The notes: generated by a model from the letters alone, not told the origin. A stretch of 7,212 nucleotides of DNA from Pseudomonadota bacterium (GCA_023452965.1 JAEXUU010000385.1:1-7212); one strand, 5' to 3'; counted from the first letter of the stretch, positions 1 through 6,948 are shown. Numbers and translations: made by a program.

Positions 1-877
<877 letters not shown>

Positions 878-881
878 CTAG

Positions 882-886
882 TCCTT
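882..886 (-). promoter_or_regulatory. Ribosome binding site of mdh
   Basis: AAGGA on the minus strand, 7 nt upstream of the ATG at 874. A second AAGGA copy lies just upstream at 888-892. The nearer copy has normal spacing and supports the chosen mdh start. Confidence 0.7.
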
Positions 887-958
887 GTCCTTGGATACGT
901 GAACCGGAAAACCGTGGGTTCTTTGGCCCAACCCGGCGTGGGGCTCAACCCTGCGCAG

Positions 959-989
959 ATTATGGCAAATCCGTGAATTCAGGCACCAA
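959..989 (-). promoter_or_regulatory. Weak candidate promoter of mdh
   Basis: On the minus strand there is a CATAAT box (959-964, five of six matches to TATAAT). A TTGGTG element (984-989) lies 19 nt upstream. The spacing is longer than the usual 17 nt and the -35 match is poor. It is the best sigma70-like pair I found between tetR and mdh and would give a leader of about 80 nt. Alphaproteobacterial promoters are often degenerate, so this is only a suggestion. Confidence 0.25.
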
Positions 990-1080
990 AATCGGCCATT
1001 TTCCGGCGAATAGCAAAGGAAATCAAACTATTACAAACTTGGCCGGCGAGCCCTCTGCCTGAGCCGGTCAAAAACCGGGC

Positions 1081-1106
1081 AATGACATTTTACAAATTAT
1101 GTCATT
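1081..1106. repeat. AT-rich inverted repeat between tetR and mdh, possible operator
   Basis: AATGACAT (1081-1088) and its exact reverse complement ATGTCATT (1099-1106) flank a 10-nt AT-rich centre. The site lies 12 nt beyond the tetR stop codon and about 200 nt upstream of the mdh start. Its size and dyad symmetry suit a TetR-type dimer. Alternatively it could fold in RNA as a weak AT stem. On the plus strand it is followed by TTTTCTTTT, but no plus-strand gene ends here. A GC-rich hairpin, CCGGT/ACCGG (1064-1078), sits next to it and may help end zapE-tetR transcription, although no U-tract follows on the minus strand. Confidence 0.4.
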
Positions 1107-1118
1107 TTCTTTTGGATT

Positions 1119-1718
1119 TTAGATCACGCCGGTCGCCAATGTCCGAAGCGCGACCCTGATCAGCGTCGAAAGCCGGGCATCGACCGACTCCTGGGGGACG
1201 TCCGCCTCGAGCTCGAGTGCTGCCGGATGGATGAAGCGATGGGTCGCGTCGATCACGAAGGCAATCGCCCGGTCGCGGTCGCGCGGCTCGAAGGCGCTGG
1301 TGGCGATGCCGTCGTCGATGACGCGCTCGAACAGCGCGCGGACCCGGGCGCGGTTGCGCCGGCTGATCGCATGGCGCTTGGCGACCGCCTGCGACAGCGC
1401 TGCGAAGAGATGCGGGTCCTCGTGCAGCAGGTCGCGATTGGCCTTGGCCAGGGCCAGGATCAGGCGCTCGAGCTTGTCCTCCGCAGGATCGGGGCCATCC
1501 GCGATGTCGGCGAGCCTGCGTTCGGTCGCCTTGAGCCAGACATCGACCACGGCATCGACCAGCGCCACCCGCGAGGGGAAATAGCGATAGACATTGGCAT
1601 GGGTCATGCCGGCCTCTTCCGCCACCGCCACCACGGTGAAGCGGCGCAGGCCGTGCAGCCTGAGATGCTCGCTGGCGACCGAGAGGATGCGAGTCTCGCT
1701 CGGCTCGCGCGCGACCAT
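1119..1718 (-). CDS. TetR/AcrR-family transcriptional regulator
   Basis: A 199-residue protein of typical TetR size. The N-terminal helix-turn-helix DNA-binding domain spans about residues 8-55. Its core, from F27 through the turn AEEAGMTHANVYRYFPSR (33-50), fits the family pattern in which the recognition helix ends in a Y-x-Y/H-F motif. The remaining roughly 145 residues form the helical ligand-binding and dimerisation domain. That part varies too much to predict a ligand. TetR proteins usually act as repressors released by a small molecule. The ATG at 1718 begins 3 nt after the zapE stop codon, so the two genes are probably co-transcribed and translationally coupled. A dyad just past its stop codon (1081-1106) is a candidate binding site. 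Target genes are unknown: neighbouring mdh, its own operon, or distant loci are all possible. Confidence 0.9.
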   Translation of the reverse strand: MVAREPSETRILSVASEHLRLHGLRRFTVVAVAEEAGMTHANVYRYFPSRVALVDAVVDVWLKATERRLADIADGPDPAEDKLERLILALAKANRDLLHEDPHLFAALSQAVAKRHAISRRNRARVRALFERVIDDGIATSAFEPRDRDRAIAFVIDATHRFIHPAALELEADVPQESVDARLSTLIRVALRTLATGVI

Positions 1719-1721
1719 GGC

Positions 1722-2900
1722 TCAGGTCTCCACCAGCCCGGTCGTCTCGCCGCTCGCGGCGGAATCGGCGCGGCCATGCGGCAAGGCGAGATACTCCTCC
1801 GAGCGCATCTCGATCAGGCGCGAGACGGTCCGGTCGAACTCGAAGGCCTCGCGGCCCGAGCGCGCCACATAGAGTCCCGTCGGCTCAGCGGCCGCCGAGG
1901 CGACCAGCTTCACATGACTCTCATAGAGCGCGTCGATCAGGATGATGAAGCGCTTGGCCTCGTTGCGCCGGTCCATGTCCATCACCGGTATGTCGTCGAG
2001 CACCAGCGTATGGAAATCCTGCGCCAGCGCGAGATAGTCCGAGGCGCCATAGGCCTGGGCGCAGAGATCGCTAAAGCTCGCCCGCGCCACGCCCGCAGCA
2101 GCCTGCGGCAGCTTGAGTTCGTGCCCCTTGATGTCGATCGTCACCGGCGCGCCCCTGGCGACGCCCGAGAGCTTGAAGAAGGCCTTGTCGAGCGCCGCCC
2201 CCGCCGCCGCATCGGCCGGCACGTGATAGGTCGGCGCGCCGCCGAGCTTCTCCAACCGGAAATCGGTGCGCGCATCGAGCCGGATCACCTCGACCTTGCC
2301 GGCGAGCAAGGTGATGAAGGGCAGGAAGAGCGCCCGATTGAGGCCGTTCTCATAGAGCCTGGACGGCTCGACATTGGAGGTCGCGACCACCACGACACCG
2401 GCCGCGAACAGCGCCGTGAACAGACGGCCGAGGATCATCGCATCCGCGATGTCGGTAACCGTGAACTCGTCGAAGCAGAGCAGCGTCGCCTCGGCCGCCA
2501 GCGCTTCCGCGACCGGGCCGATTGGATCGGGCTCCTTGACCCTGCCAGCCTTCAGCTCCTGCCGATAGGCATGGATGCGCTCATGGACATCGGCCATGAA
2601 GGCATGGAAATGCACGCGCCGGCGTGAGGCCAGCGGAGCCGCCTCGTAGAACATGTCCATCAGCATGGTCTTGCCGCGGCCGACGGATCCCCAGATGTAG
2701 AGACCCTTGACGCTTTCCGGCGGCGGTTGCTTGCGGCCGAACAGCCAGCCGAGCGCGCTGCTCTTCTTCGCCAGCCGGCGGCTGGCGAGGGTTTCGGTCA
2801 GCGCCTGCAGGCGATTGACGACCGCGACCTGCGCCGGGTCGCGTTCGATCGCACCGGATTCGACGAGGGCGGCATAGCGTTCGGGGAGCGTAGCGGACAT
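1722..2900 (-). CDS. zapE: Cell division protein ZapE, AFG1-like ATPase
   Basis: A 392-residue P-loop ATPase of the ZapE/AFG1 family. E. coli ZapE associates with the FtsZ ring, and mitochondrial AFG1/LACE1 assists membrane protein turnover. The Walker A motif is GSVGRGKT (71-78). The Walker B motif is LLCFDEF (140-146), with Asp144 and Glu145. A sensor-1-like VVATSN (171-176) precedes conserved SRLYENGLNR (180-189), which holds arginine-finger candidates. RFIILIDALYE (317-327) is characteristic of the C-terminal part. I chose the ATG at 2900 because MSATLPERYAALVESGAIE resembles the usual family N-terminus. The frame stays open to an ATG at 3059, adding 53 residues rich in Gly, Arg and Cys that look untranslated. 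Neither start has a good Shine-Dalgarno sequence. In Rhizobiales zapE commonly lies next to mdh, as here. It heads a probable operon with tetR. Confidence 0.95.
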   Translation of the reverse strand: MSATLPERYAALVESGAIERDPAQVAVVNRLQALTETLASRRLAKKSSALGWLFGRKQPPPESVKGLYIWGSVGRGKTMLMDMFYEAAPLASRRRVHFHAFMADVHERIHAYRQELKAGRVKEPDPIGPVAEALAAEATLLCFDEFTVTDIADAMILGRLFTALFAAGVVVVATSNVEPSRLYENGLNRALFLPFITLLAGKVEVIRLDARTDFRLEKLGGAPTYHVPADAAAGAALDKAFFKLSGVARGAPVTIDIKGHELKLPQAAAGVARASFSDLCAQAYGASDYLALAQDFHTLVLDDIPVMDMDRRNEAKRFIILIDALYESHVKLVASAAAEPTGLYVARSGREAFEFDRTVSRLIEMRSEEYLALPHGRADSAASGETTGLVET

Positions 2901-3007
2901 GGCCTGGAGGCAAAGGAGGAGCGCCTGAGGGTTACGGCAGGCCAGCCCGGCCCGCAAGCTTGAGCCGATCCCGGCCAGGCCGGGCCACCGCCTCCCGCCC
3001 TCTCGAA

Positions 3008-3027
3008 CAGTGGAGGCAATTCCACTG
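3008..3027. repeat. Perfect inverted repeat upstream of zapE
   Basis: CAGTGGA (3008-3014) and TCCACTG (3021-3027) are exact reverse complements separated by 6 nt. They lie in the 297-nt divergent region between zapE (minus, start 2900) and the GNAT gene (plus, start 3198). The position, about 110 nt upstream of zapE, would suit an operator or a leader hairpin in the zapE transcript. No binding protein is known to me for this motif. Confidence 0.4.
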
Positions 3028-3073
3028 CATCGCGGCGCCTGCTCAGCAGATTTGCCCATTATTCCCGCATTTA

Positions 3074-3088
3074 GCGGTAATTTGCCGC
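3074..3088. repeat. Short imperfect palindrome in the zapE/GNAT divergent region
   Basis: GCGGTAATTTGCCGC reads nearly the same on both strands, with GCGG and CCGC ends and an AT-rich centre. The dyad geometry suggests a protein-binding site more than an RNA hairpin, since the loop would be too small. I found no convincing sigma70 promoter pair for either gene in the rest of 2901-3197. Confidence 0.3.
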
Positions 3089-3186
3089 AATCCGGTCTCT
3101 TGTATTCCGCATTCGCGAGCGCATCTTCAGCGCCGAGTTAGGGAAGAATACGCCTCCTGGTTGGCAGCGTGTCACAGCGCTTTATC

Positions 3187-3191
3187 AGGAG
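3187..3191 (+). promoter_or_regulatory. Ribosome binding site deciding the TTG start of the GNAT gene
   Basis: AGGAG lies 6 nt before a TTG codon at 3198 and 18 nt before the first in-frame ATG at 3210. The spacing favours TTG as the true initiation codon. Confidence 0.65.
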
Positions 3192-3197
3192 CTGCAA

Positions 3198-3815
3198 TTG
3201 AATCGTTCGATGAAACCTGGCGCGACAGCCAGGCACGGCGAGGTCAGGCGTCTCTGGCCTACCGAGCGCGACCTCTTCACCGCCCATCTTCTGCGCCTCG
3301 ACGCCGCGACCCGGCGCGAGCGCTTCGGCACGGCGGTCAATGACGAATTCCTCGTCGACTATGCCGAGAGCACCTTCGGCATCGGCGGGCTGGTCTATGC
3401 CTATGTCGAAGAGGGAGAAGTCCGCGGCGCCGCCGAATTGCGCGGCCTGGAGGATTTCGTCGTGCAGACCGGCGAGGCCGCCTTCAGCGTCGAGAAGGGT
3501 CGGCGCCGGCGCGGCATCGGCGAGGCGCTGTTCGGACACCTGATCACCGCCGCCCGCAACCGCGGTATCCGGACGCTCTACATGACCTGTCTTCCCGAGA
3601 ACATTGCGATGCGCAATCTCGCCCGCAAGTTCGAGGCGGAACTCGTCACAGGCTACAACGACGTCGAGTGCCGGATCTCGACCGGCGCCCCGACGCCCTT
3701 CACCCTGCTCGACGAGGCGCTCAACCACGCCCAGGGCTTTGCGGCGATGTCGCTCGCCCTGCAGCGCAAGCTCTGGCAGCCGGCGCTTTTCGGCGCGACC
3801 GGCGGGCGTCACTGA
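3198..3815 (+). CDS. GNAT-family N-acetyltransferase
   Basis: A 205-residue member of the GCN5-related N-acetyltransferases, which move acetyl from acetyl-CoA to an amine. The acceptor here cannot be predicted. Motif A, the acetyl-CoA pyrophosphate loop, is seen in AFSVEKGRRRRGIGEALFGHL (about 95-114), with R-R-G-I-G matching the R/Q-x-x-G-x-G/A consensus. It is followed by helix LITAARNRGI and strand RTLYMTCL (115-132). ENIAMRNLARKFE (134-146) is the motif B helix that packs on the CoA. About 60 residues after the GNAT core may form an extra helical tail. Initiation on TTG at 3198 is supported by AGGAG at good spacing. An ATG four codons further in would give nearly the same protein. The gene stands alone, divergent from zapE and convergent with the lipoprotein gene. 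Its function is unknown beyond family. Confidence 0.9.
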   Translation: MNRSMKPGATARHGEVRRLWPTERDLFTAHLLRLDAATRRERFGTAVNDEFLVDYAESTFGIGGLVYAYVEEGEVRGAAELRGLEDFVVQTGEAAFSVEKGRRRRGIGEALFGHLITAARNRGIRTLYMTCLPENIAMRNLARKFEAELVTGYNDVECRISTGAPTPFTLLDEALNHAQGFAAMSLALQRKLWQPALFGATGGRH

Positions 3816-3830
3816 TGTCGGGCGGAGCTC

Positions 3831-4529
3831 TCAGCGTTTGAGCGAGAGCGCCGCTCCCGACTTGGTGACAGCACCGTTCATCGCGCCGCTGCCGGCGACG
3901 CGCAGCCGCGCCACCACCGAACCGCCACGCTGGTAGAGATAGACCTCGCCGTCCCGGTAATCCCAGGCATTGACCTGCTGCAATTCGCGATTGGAGCAGC
4001 CATTGGCGCTGGCGCGATAGAGGTCGAGAGAGGGCGCGCTCGAGAGCTGCACCCGGCAGGAGCCACCCGTCGCCTCCTGCGCCGTCCAGCTGCCGACGAC
4101 GGCATCACGCGAGGAGCCGGCGCTGCGTGCCGGGGCCGGCGTCGGATTGGGGTTGGCGTTGGCGACCTGGCCGCGCAGCTGCGGCGCCTCGGTCACGCGC
4201 TCGACCGGCTGCTGGCCCTGCGGCGCGGCCTGGGGATCGAAGAAGGGATCGTTCGACGGCGGCAGACCGGCTCCGCCTCCCGGAGGCGCCGATGCGACGG
4301 GATAGCCGCCCGGCGGCGGCAGCGGCTCGGACATGACCGGCGCCGAGGAGATCGGCGGGGCGGACTGGACCGGCTCGCTGTAGACCGGCCCGCGCCCCAT
4401 CCCAGGACCCGGCCCCGGACCGGAGAAGCGCTGCGAACCGGCACAGGCCGCCAGTCCGAGCATCGGCAGGAGGCCGGCGAGCCGCAGCAGGCGCGGCAGG
4501 GGAAGCATCTTCGGATTCATCTTCGCCAT
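3831..4529 (-). CDS. Omp19-like outer-membrane lipoprotein with Inh/AprI protease-inhibitor domain
   Basis: A 232-residue predicted lipoprotein. From the ATG at 4529 it begins with a positively charged signal peptide and the lipobox LAAC (26-29), so Cys29 should be lipidated. A Pro/Gly/Ser-rich, low-complexity linker follows (about 30-140). The C-terminal domain (about 142-232) resembles Brucella Omp19 and the AprI/Inh metalloprotease inhibitors. It carries VVGSWTA (144-150), a cysteine pair C158/C178 expected to form a disulfide, VYLYQRGGSVVARL (196-209) and a final ALSLKR. Omp19 inhibits proteases at the cell surface, so a protective envelope role is inferred. The linker is much longer than that of Omp19, which totals about 177 residues. 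Other starts are GTG 4556, preceded by AAGGAAGG at a long 11-nt spacing, and ATG 4520. All keep the lipobox. The stop lies 15 nt from that of the convergent GNAT gene. Confidence 0.87.
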   Translation of the reverse strand: MAKMNPKMLPLPRLLRLAGLLPMLGLAACAGSQRFSGPGPGPGMGRGPVYSEPVQSAPPISSAPVMSEPLPPPGGYPVASAPPGGGAGLPPSNDPFFDPQAAPQGQQPVERVTEAPQLRGQVANANPNPTPAPARSAGSSRDAVVGSWTAQEATGGSCRVQLSSAPSLDLYRASANGCSNRELQQVNAWDYRDGEVYLYQRGGSVVARLRVAGSGAMNGAVTKSGAALSLKR

Positions 4530-4590
4530 CTCGATTGCTCGGCCACCCGGCGACACCGCCGACGCAACCTTCCTTGCACCCTAGATTTCC

Positions 4591-4605
4591 TGCCTGAACA
4601 AGGCA
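4591..4605. repeat. Small inverted repeat in the lipoprotein/RidA divergent region
   Basis: TGCCT and AGGCA (5-nt arms, 5-nt spacer) sit about 60 nt upstream of the lipoprotein start and 107 nt upstream of the RidA-like start. The arms are short and could be chance. I see no clear promoter elsewhere in 4530-4711. Confidence 0.2.
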
Positions 4606-4711
4606 TGACCGCGTTCAAGGCGGCAAAATCCGCGCAGGTCAAGCAATCTCACGGTTTCGCGCCCCCCCGCGCCATGGCAGAACCGGCCGTATCGACAGTC
4701 TGGACCAGCCG

Positions 4712-5140
4712 ATGAAGCCGCTCAGCCCCGCCACGATTCGCCCCCCCTTCGCCCGCTACAGCCACGGCGTCGAGCTCCCGGCCGGGCAGCGGCTGGTGTT
4801 CTGCTCCGGCCAGCTCGGCATCGCCGCCGATGGCACGATCCCCGAAAGCCCCCGCGAACAGGCCGATCTCTGCTTCGCCAACATCGCTGCGATCCTCGGC
4901 GAAGCCGGCATGACCCTCGCCGACATCGTCCGGGTCAACGCCTATGTCACCGACCGCGTCCATATGAAGGGCTATATGGAATCGCGCGACGCCCATGTCG
5001 GGACGCCGCCGCCGGCCTCGACCTTGATGATCGTCTCCGGCTTCACGCTGCCGGAGTTCAAGGTCGAGATCGAAGTCGTCGCCGCGGCGCCGGAAAAGCG
5101 GCGCAAGACAGCGCGCAGCATCACCGCCCCGAAATTCTGA
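4712..5140 (+). CDS. RidA/YjgF/UK114-family protein lacking the deaminase arginine
   Basis: A 142-residue protein of the small trimeric RidA superfamily. Typical segments are LVFCSGQLGIAADGTIP (28-44), ANIAAILGEAGMTLADIVRVNAYVTD (56-81), and the end PPASTLMIVSGFTLPEFKVEIEVVAAA (100-126). True RidA enzymes hydrolyse reactive 2-aminoacrylate and related enamines, using an arginine in the P-A-R-S motif (Arg105 in E. coli RidA). Here the aligned motif reads P-A-S-T, with Ser103 in that place. The protein therefore probably belongs to one of the Rid subfamilies without classical imine deaminase activity, and its substrate is unknown. About 16 residues (KRRKTARSITAPKF region) extend past the usual family end. 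The ATG at 4712 has only a weak GGA seven nt upstream. It is divergent from the lipoprotein gene and convergent with the glucan gene. Confidence 0.9.
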   Translation: MKPLSPATIRPPFARYSHGVELPAGQRLVFCSGQLGIAADGTIPESPREQADLCFANIAAILGEAGMTLADIVRVNAYVTDRVHMKGYMESRDAHVGTPPPASTLMIVSGFTLPEFKVEIEVVAAAPEKRRKTARSITAPKF

Positions 5141-5157
5141 AGCCGGGCCGCCGGCTC
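5138..5157. repeat. Hairpin joining the two convergent stop codons
   Basis: AGCCGG (5141-5146) and CCGGCT (5151-5156) form a perfect 6-bp stem with a GCCG loop. Allowing one bulged A, the stem extends into the TGA of the RidA-like gene and the TGA of the glucan gene on the other strand. It fills the whole 15-nt gap between the convergent genes. No T-tract follows on either side, so it is not a canonical intrinsic terminator, although it could slow polymerase or protect 3' ends in both directions. Confidence 0.5.
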
Positions 5158-6733
5158 AGGCCGGCTCCGGCGCGCGCCAGGGATAGGTCCAGGTCTCGGT
5201 CAGCGCCTTGTCGCCGGAGCGCAGGAAGGCGCGCAGATCGGCCATCTGGCCGGGCTCAACGGCGATGTCGAAGAAGGCGCGGAAGCCTTCGGTCTTGCGG
5301 TTCGGCACGATGAATGCACGCACGATCCGCCCGTTCGAGATCGAGGGCACGATCTCGACCTTCTCCGGCTGGTTGAGGTGGTAGGCGAGATCGCCGCCGG
5401 AAAAGTCGATGATGAAGCGCCGCGCGCCGTCCGGAACCGGCTCGCCCGAACCCAAAGCCTTCGGCCGTGCCTGATAAGTGTTGATCGCTCGCCCGCCGGG
5501 GTGCAGCTCGTCGGCATCGAGCATCGCCGAGAGCTTGTAGCGGAAGCTGAATTCGCGGCCGGGCTCCAGCGGGTTCTTCGGCGCCCAGAGCGCGACCACA
5601 TTGTCGTTGGTCTCGTCGGTGGTCGGCAGTTCGATCAGCTCGACATGGCCCTCGCCCCAGTCGCCCTCCGGCTCGATCCAGTAGGAGGGCCGCAGTTCGT
5701 AAGCGAGGTCGAGATCCTGATAATGCTCGAAGACGCGGTCGCGCTGGATCAGGCCGAAGCCGCGGACATTGCGCTCGACGAAATAGGACGAGGCTTGCTC
5801 GCGCGGATTGCGCAACGGGCGCCAGATCCACTCGCCGCTGCCGGAATGGATCATCAACCCGTCGGAATCATGCAGCTCGGAGCGGAAATCATCGTGGAAG
5901 CGCCGGTCGTTCTCGCCGGTGAAGAACATCGAGGTCAGCGGCGCCAGGCCAAGCCGCTCGATCTTCTTCCGGGCGAACAGCGTTGCCGAGACGTCGAGCA
6001 CGCTGTCCTGGCCGGGATAGATGTTGAAGCGATAGGCGCCGGTCGCCGAGGGCGAATCGAGCAGGGCGTAGACCGTGATGCGCTCGGCATTGGCCGCCGG
6101 CGAATCGATCCAGAACTCCCGGAAGACCGGGAACTCCTCGCCATCGCGCACGCCGGCACCGATCGAGAGCCCGCGCGCCGAGAGCCCGTAGCGCTGGCCG
6201 CGGCCGAGCACGCGGAAATAGCTCGCGCCGATGAAGGAGATCAGCTCGTCGAAGACGCGCGGATCGTTCAGAGGGTAATGCAGGCGGAAGCCGGCGAAGC
6301 CGAGATTGACCGGCAGCGGCTTCTCGAACTTGGTGCGGCCATAGTCGAAGAGATTGGCCGCGTAAGGCACCGGCGTCGGCACCCCGTCGCGGATGACGTT
6401 CACCGTCACCGGCCGGGTGAAGAGGAAGCCGGGATGGAACATCTGCAGGCGGAAGCCGGTGTTCGTCTGCGCCAGCATGGAACGCTCGGGCCGGAAGCGG
6501 ATCTCGCGCCAGGCGTCGAAATCGAGCCGCGTCAGCGCCTCCGGCAGGCTCGGCCCCGCCTCATAGGGCGCCAGCGAGATTTCACGGGCGCGGCGCACCA
6601 CCTCCTCGAAGCCGAATCGCGGTTGCGGCGGCGAGGCCTCGGGCTGCTGGGCCAGCAGCGCCTGCGGCGCGGCCGCGGCGCACAGGGCGGCGCTCAGCCC
6701 GGCCAGAACCCGGCGGCGGTCAGTCACGGTCAT
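5156..6733 (-). CDS. opgG: Periplasmic glucan biosynthesis protein of the OpgG/OpgD (MdoG) family
   Basis: A 525-residue periplasmic protein of the MdoG family, near the family's usual 510-550. These proteins act on osmoregulated periplasmic glucans. E. coli OpgD and OpgG have been assigned to a beta-1,2-glucanase family, GH186. The N-terminus DRRRVLAGLSAALCAAAAPQALLAQ (5-29) has twin arginines, a hydrophobic stretch and a likely A-x-A cleavage site, suggesting Tat export as in E. coli OpgD. The mature domain begins with FGFEEVVRRAREIS (40-53). Family segments include RFNIYPG (235-241), MFFTGENDRR (269-278), GLMIHSGSGEWIWRPL (292-307), RGFGLIQRDRVFEHYQDL (324-341), with candidate catalytic acids near D340-D342, and RPSYWIEPEGDWGEGHVELIE (348-368). 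The ATG at 6733 has no strong ribosome binding site. No opgH glucosyltransferase gene lies downstream, where the convergent RidA-like gene sits. OpgG and OpgD cannot be separated from sequence alone. Confidence 0.93.
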   Translation of the reverse strand: MTVTDRRRVLAGLSAALCAAAAPQALLAQQPEASPPQPRFGFEEVVRRAREISLAPYEAGPSLPEALTRLDFDAWREIRFRPERSMLAQTNTGFRLQMFHPGFLFTRPVTVNVIRDGVPTPVPYAANLFDYGRTKFEKPLPVNLGFAGFRLHYPLNDPRVFDELISFIGASYFRVLGRGQRYGLSARGLSIGAGVRDGEEFPVFREFWIDSPAANAERITVYALLDSPSATGAYRFNIYPGQDSVLDVSATLFARKKIERLGLAPLTSMFFTGENDRRFHDDFRSELHDSDGLMIHSGSGEWIWRPLRNPREQASSYFVERNVRGFGLIQRDRVFEHYQDLDLAYELRPSYWIEPEGDWGEGHVELIELPTTDETNDNVVALWAPKNPLEPGREFSFRYKLSAMLDADELHPGGRAINTYQARPKALGSGEPVPDGARRFIIDFSGGDLAYHLNQPEKVEIVPSISNGRIVRAFIVPNRKTEGFRAFFDIAVEPGQMADLRAFLRSGDKALTETWTYPWRAPEPA

Positions 6734-6755
6734 GATAGAAGCTCGTCCCAGTCAT

Positions 6756-6774
6756 AGGCGCCCTTAAGGCGCTT
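6756..6774 (-). repeat. Inverted repeat in the leader of the glucan gene
   Basis: GCGCC (6758-6762) and GGCGC (6768-6772) pair around a CTTAA loop, and a G-T wobble and an A-T pair extend the stem. It lies 25-40 nt upstream of the ATG at 6733 and would form a small hairpin in the mRNA leader. A regulatory role is only a possibility. A TATGAC box overlapping this region with TTGTCG upstream has a 20-nt spacer, too long to call a promoter. Confidence 0.3.
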
Positions 6775-6910
6775 TCCGACAATGACTTAGGGGATGAAAT
6801 GGGGCCGGTCTAGGGCCGGATCCGGCCGCTGCCGGGGCGGTCATCGCGCTCTGGCGGCCACTCTTTGGAATCTTGCGCCGCGTTCGCCAAAAAAACCGCG
6901 TCCGGGCGTA

Positions 6911-6948
6911 AGAAAAAACTTGAAGCCGGGGCCACCCATCCGTATATG
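6911..6948 (+). promoter_or_regulatory. Candidate sigma70-type promoter on the plus strand
   Basis: TTGAAG (6920-6925) and TATATG (6943-6948) are separated by exactly 17 nt. An A-rich tract (6911-6918) lies directly upstream like an UP element, with a second A7 tract near 6889-6895. Four of six positions match in each box. The predicted start is a purine near A6955. No open gene begins at a sensible distance inside the window, so it would drive either a non-coding RNA or the leader of a gene beyond 7212. Confidence 0.5.

Noticed and set aside
1227..2627. A 466-codon open frame on the plus strand across tetR and zapE
   Set aside because: It is antisense to two recognised genes, rich in Arg, Gly, Asp and His, and shows no family motif. 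GC-rich coding DNA keeps the complementary frame open.
2901..3059. N-terminal extension of ZapE from the ATG at 3059
   Set aside because: The added 53 residues look unlike the family, are rich in Gly, Arg and Cys, and would run through the inverted repeat at 3008-3027. The start at 2900 matches the usual N-terminus.
3161..3188. TTGGCA-16 nt-TATCAG as a promoter of the GNAT gene
   Set aside because: Transcription would begin at about 3195, after the ribosome binding site at 3187-3191, which conflicts with the clear Shine-Dalgarno evidence.
5378..6757. A 459-codon plus-strand frame opposite the glucan gene
   Set aside because: It is a shadow of the OpgG-family gene, whose motifs are clear on the minus strand. 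The plus-strand translation has no recognisable domain.
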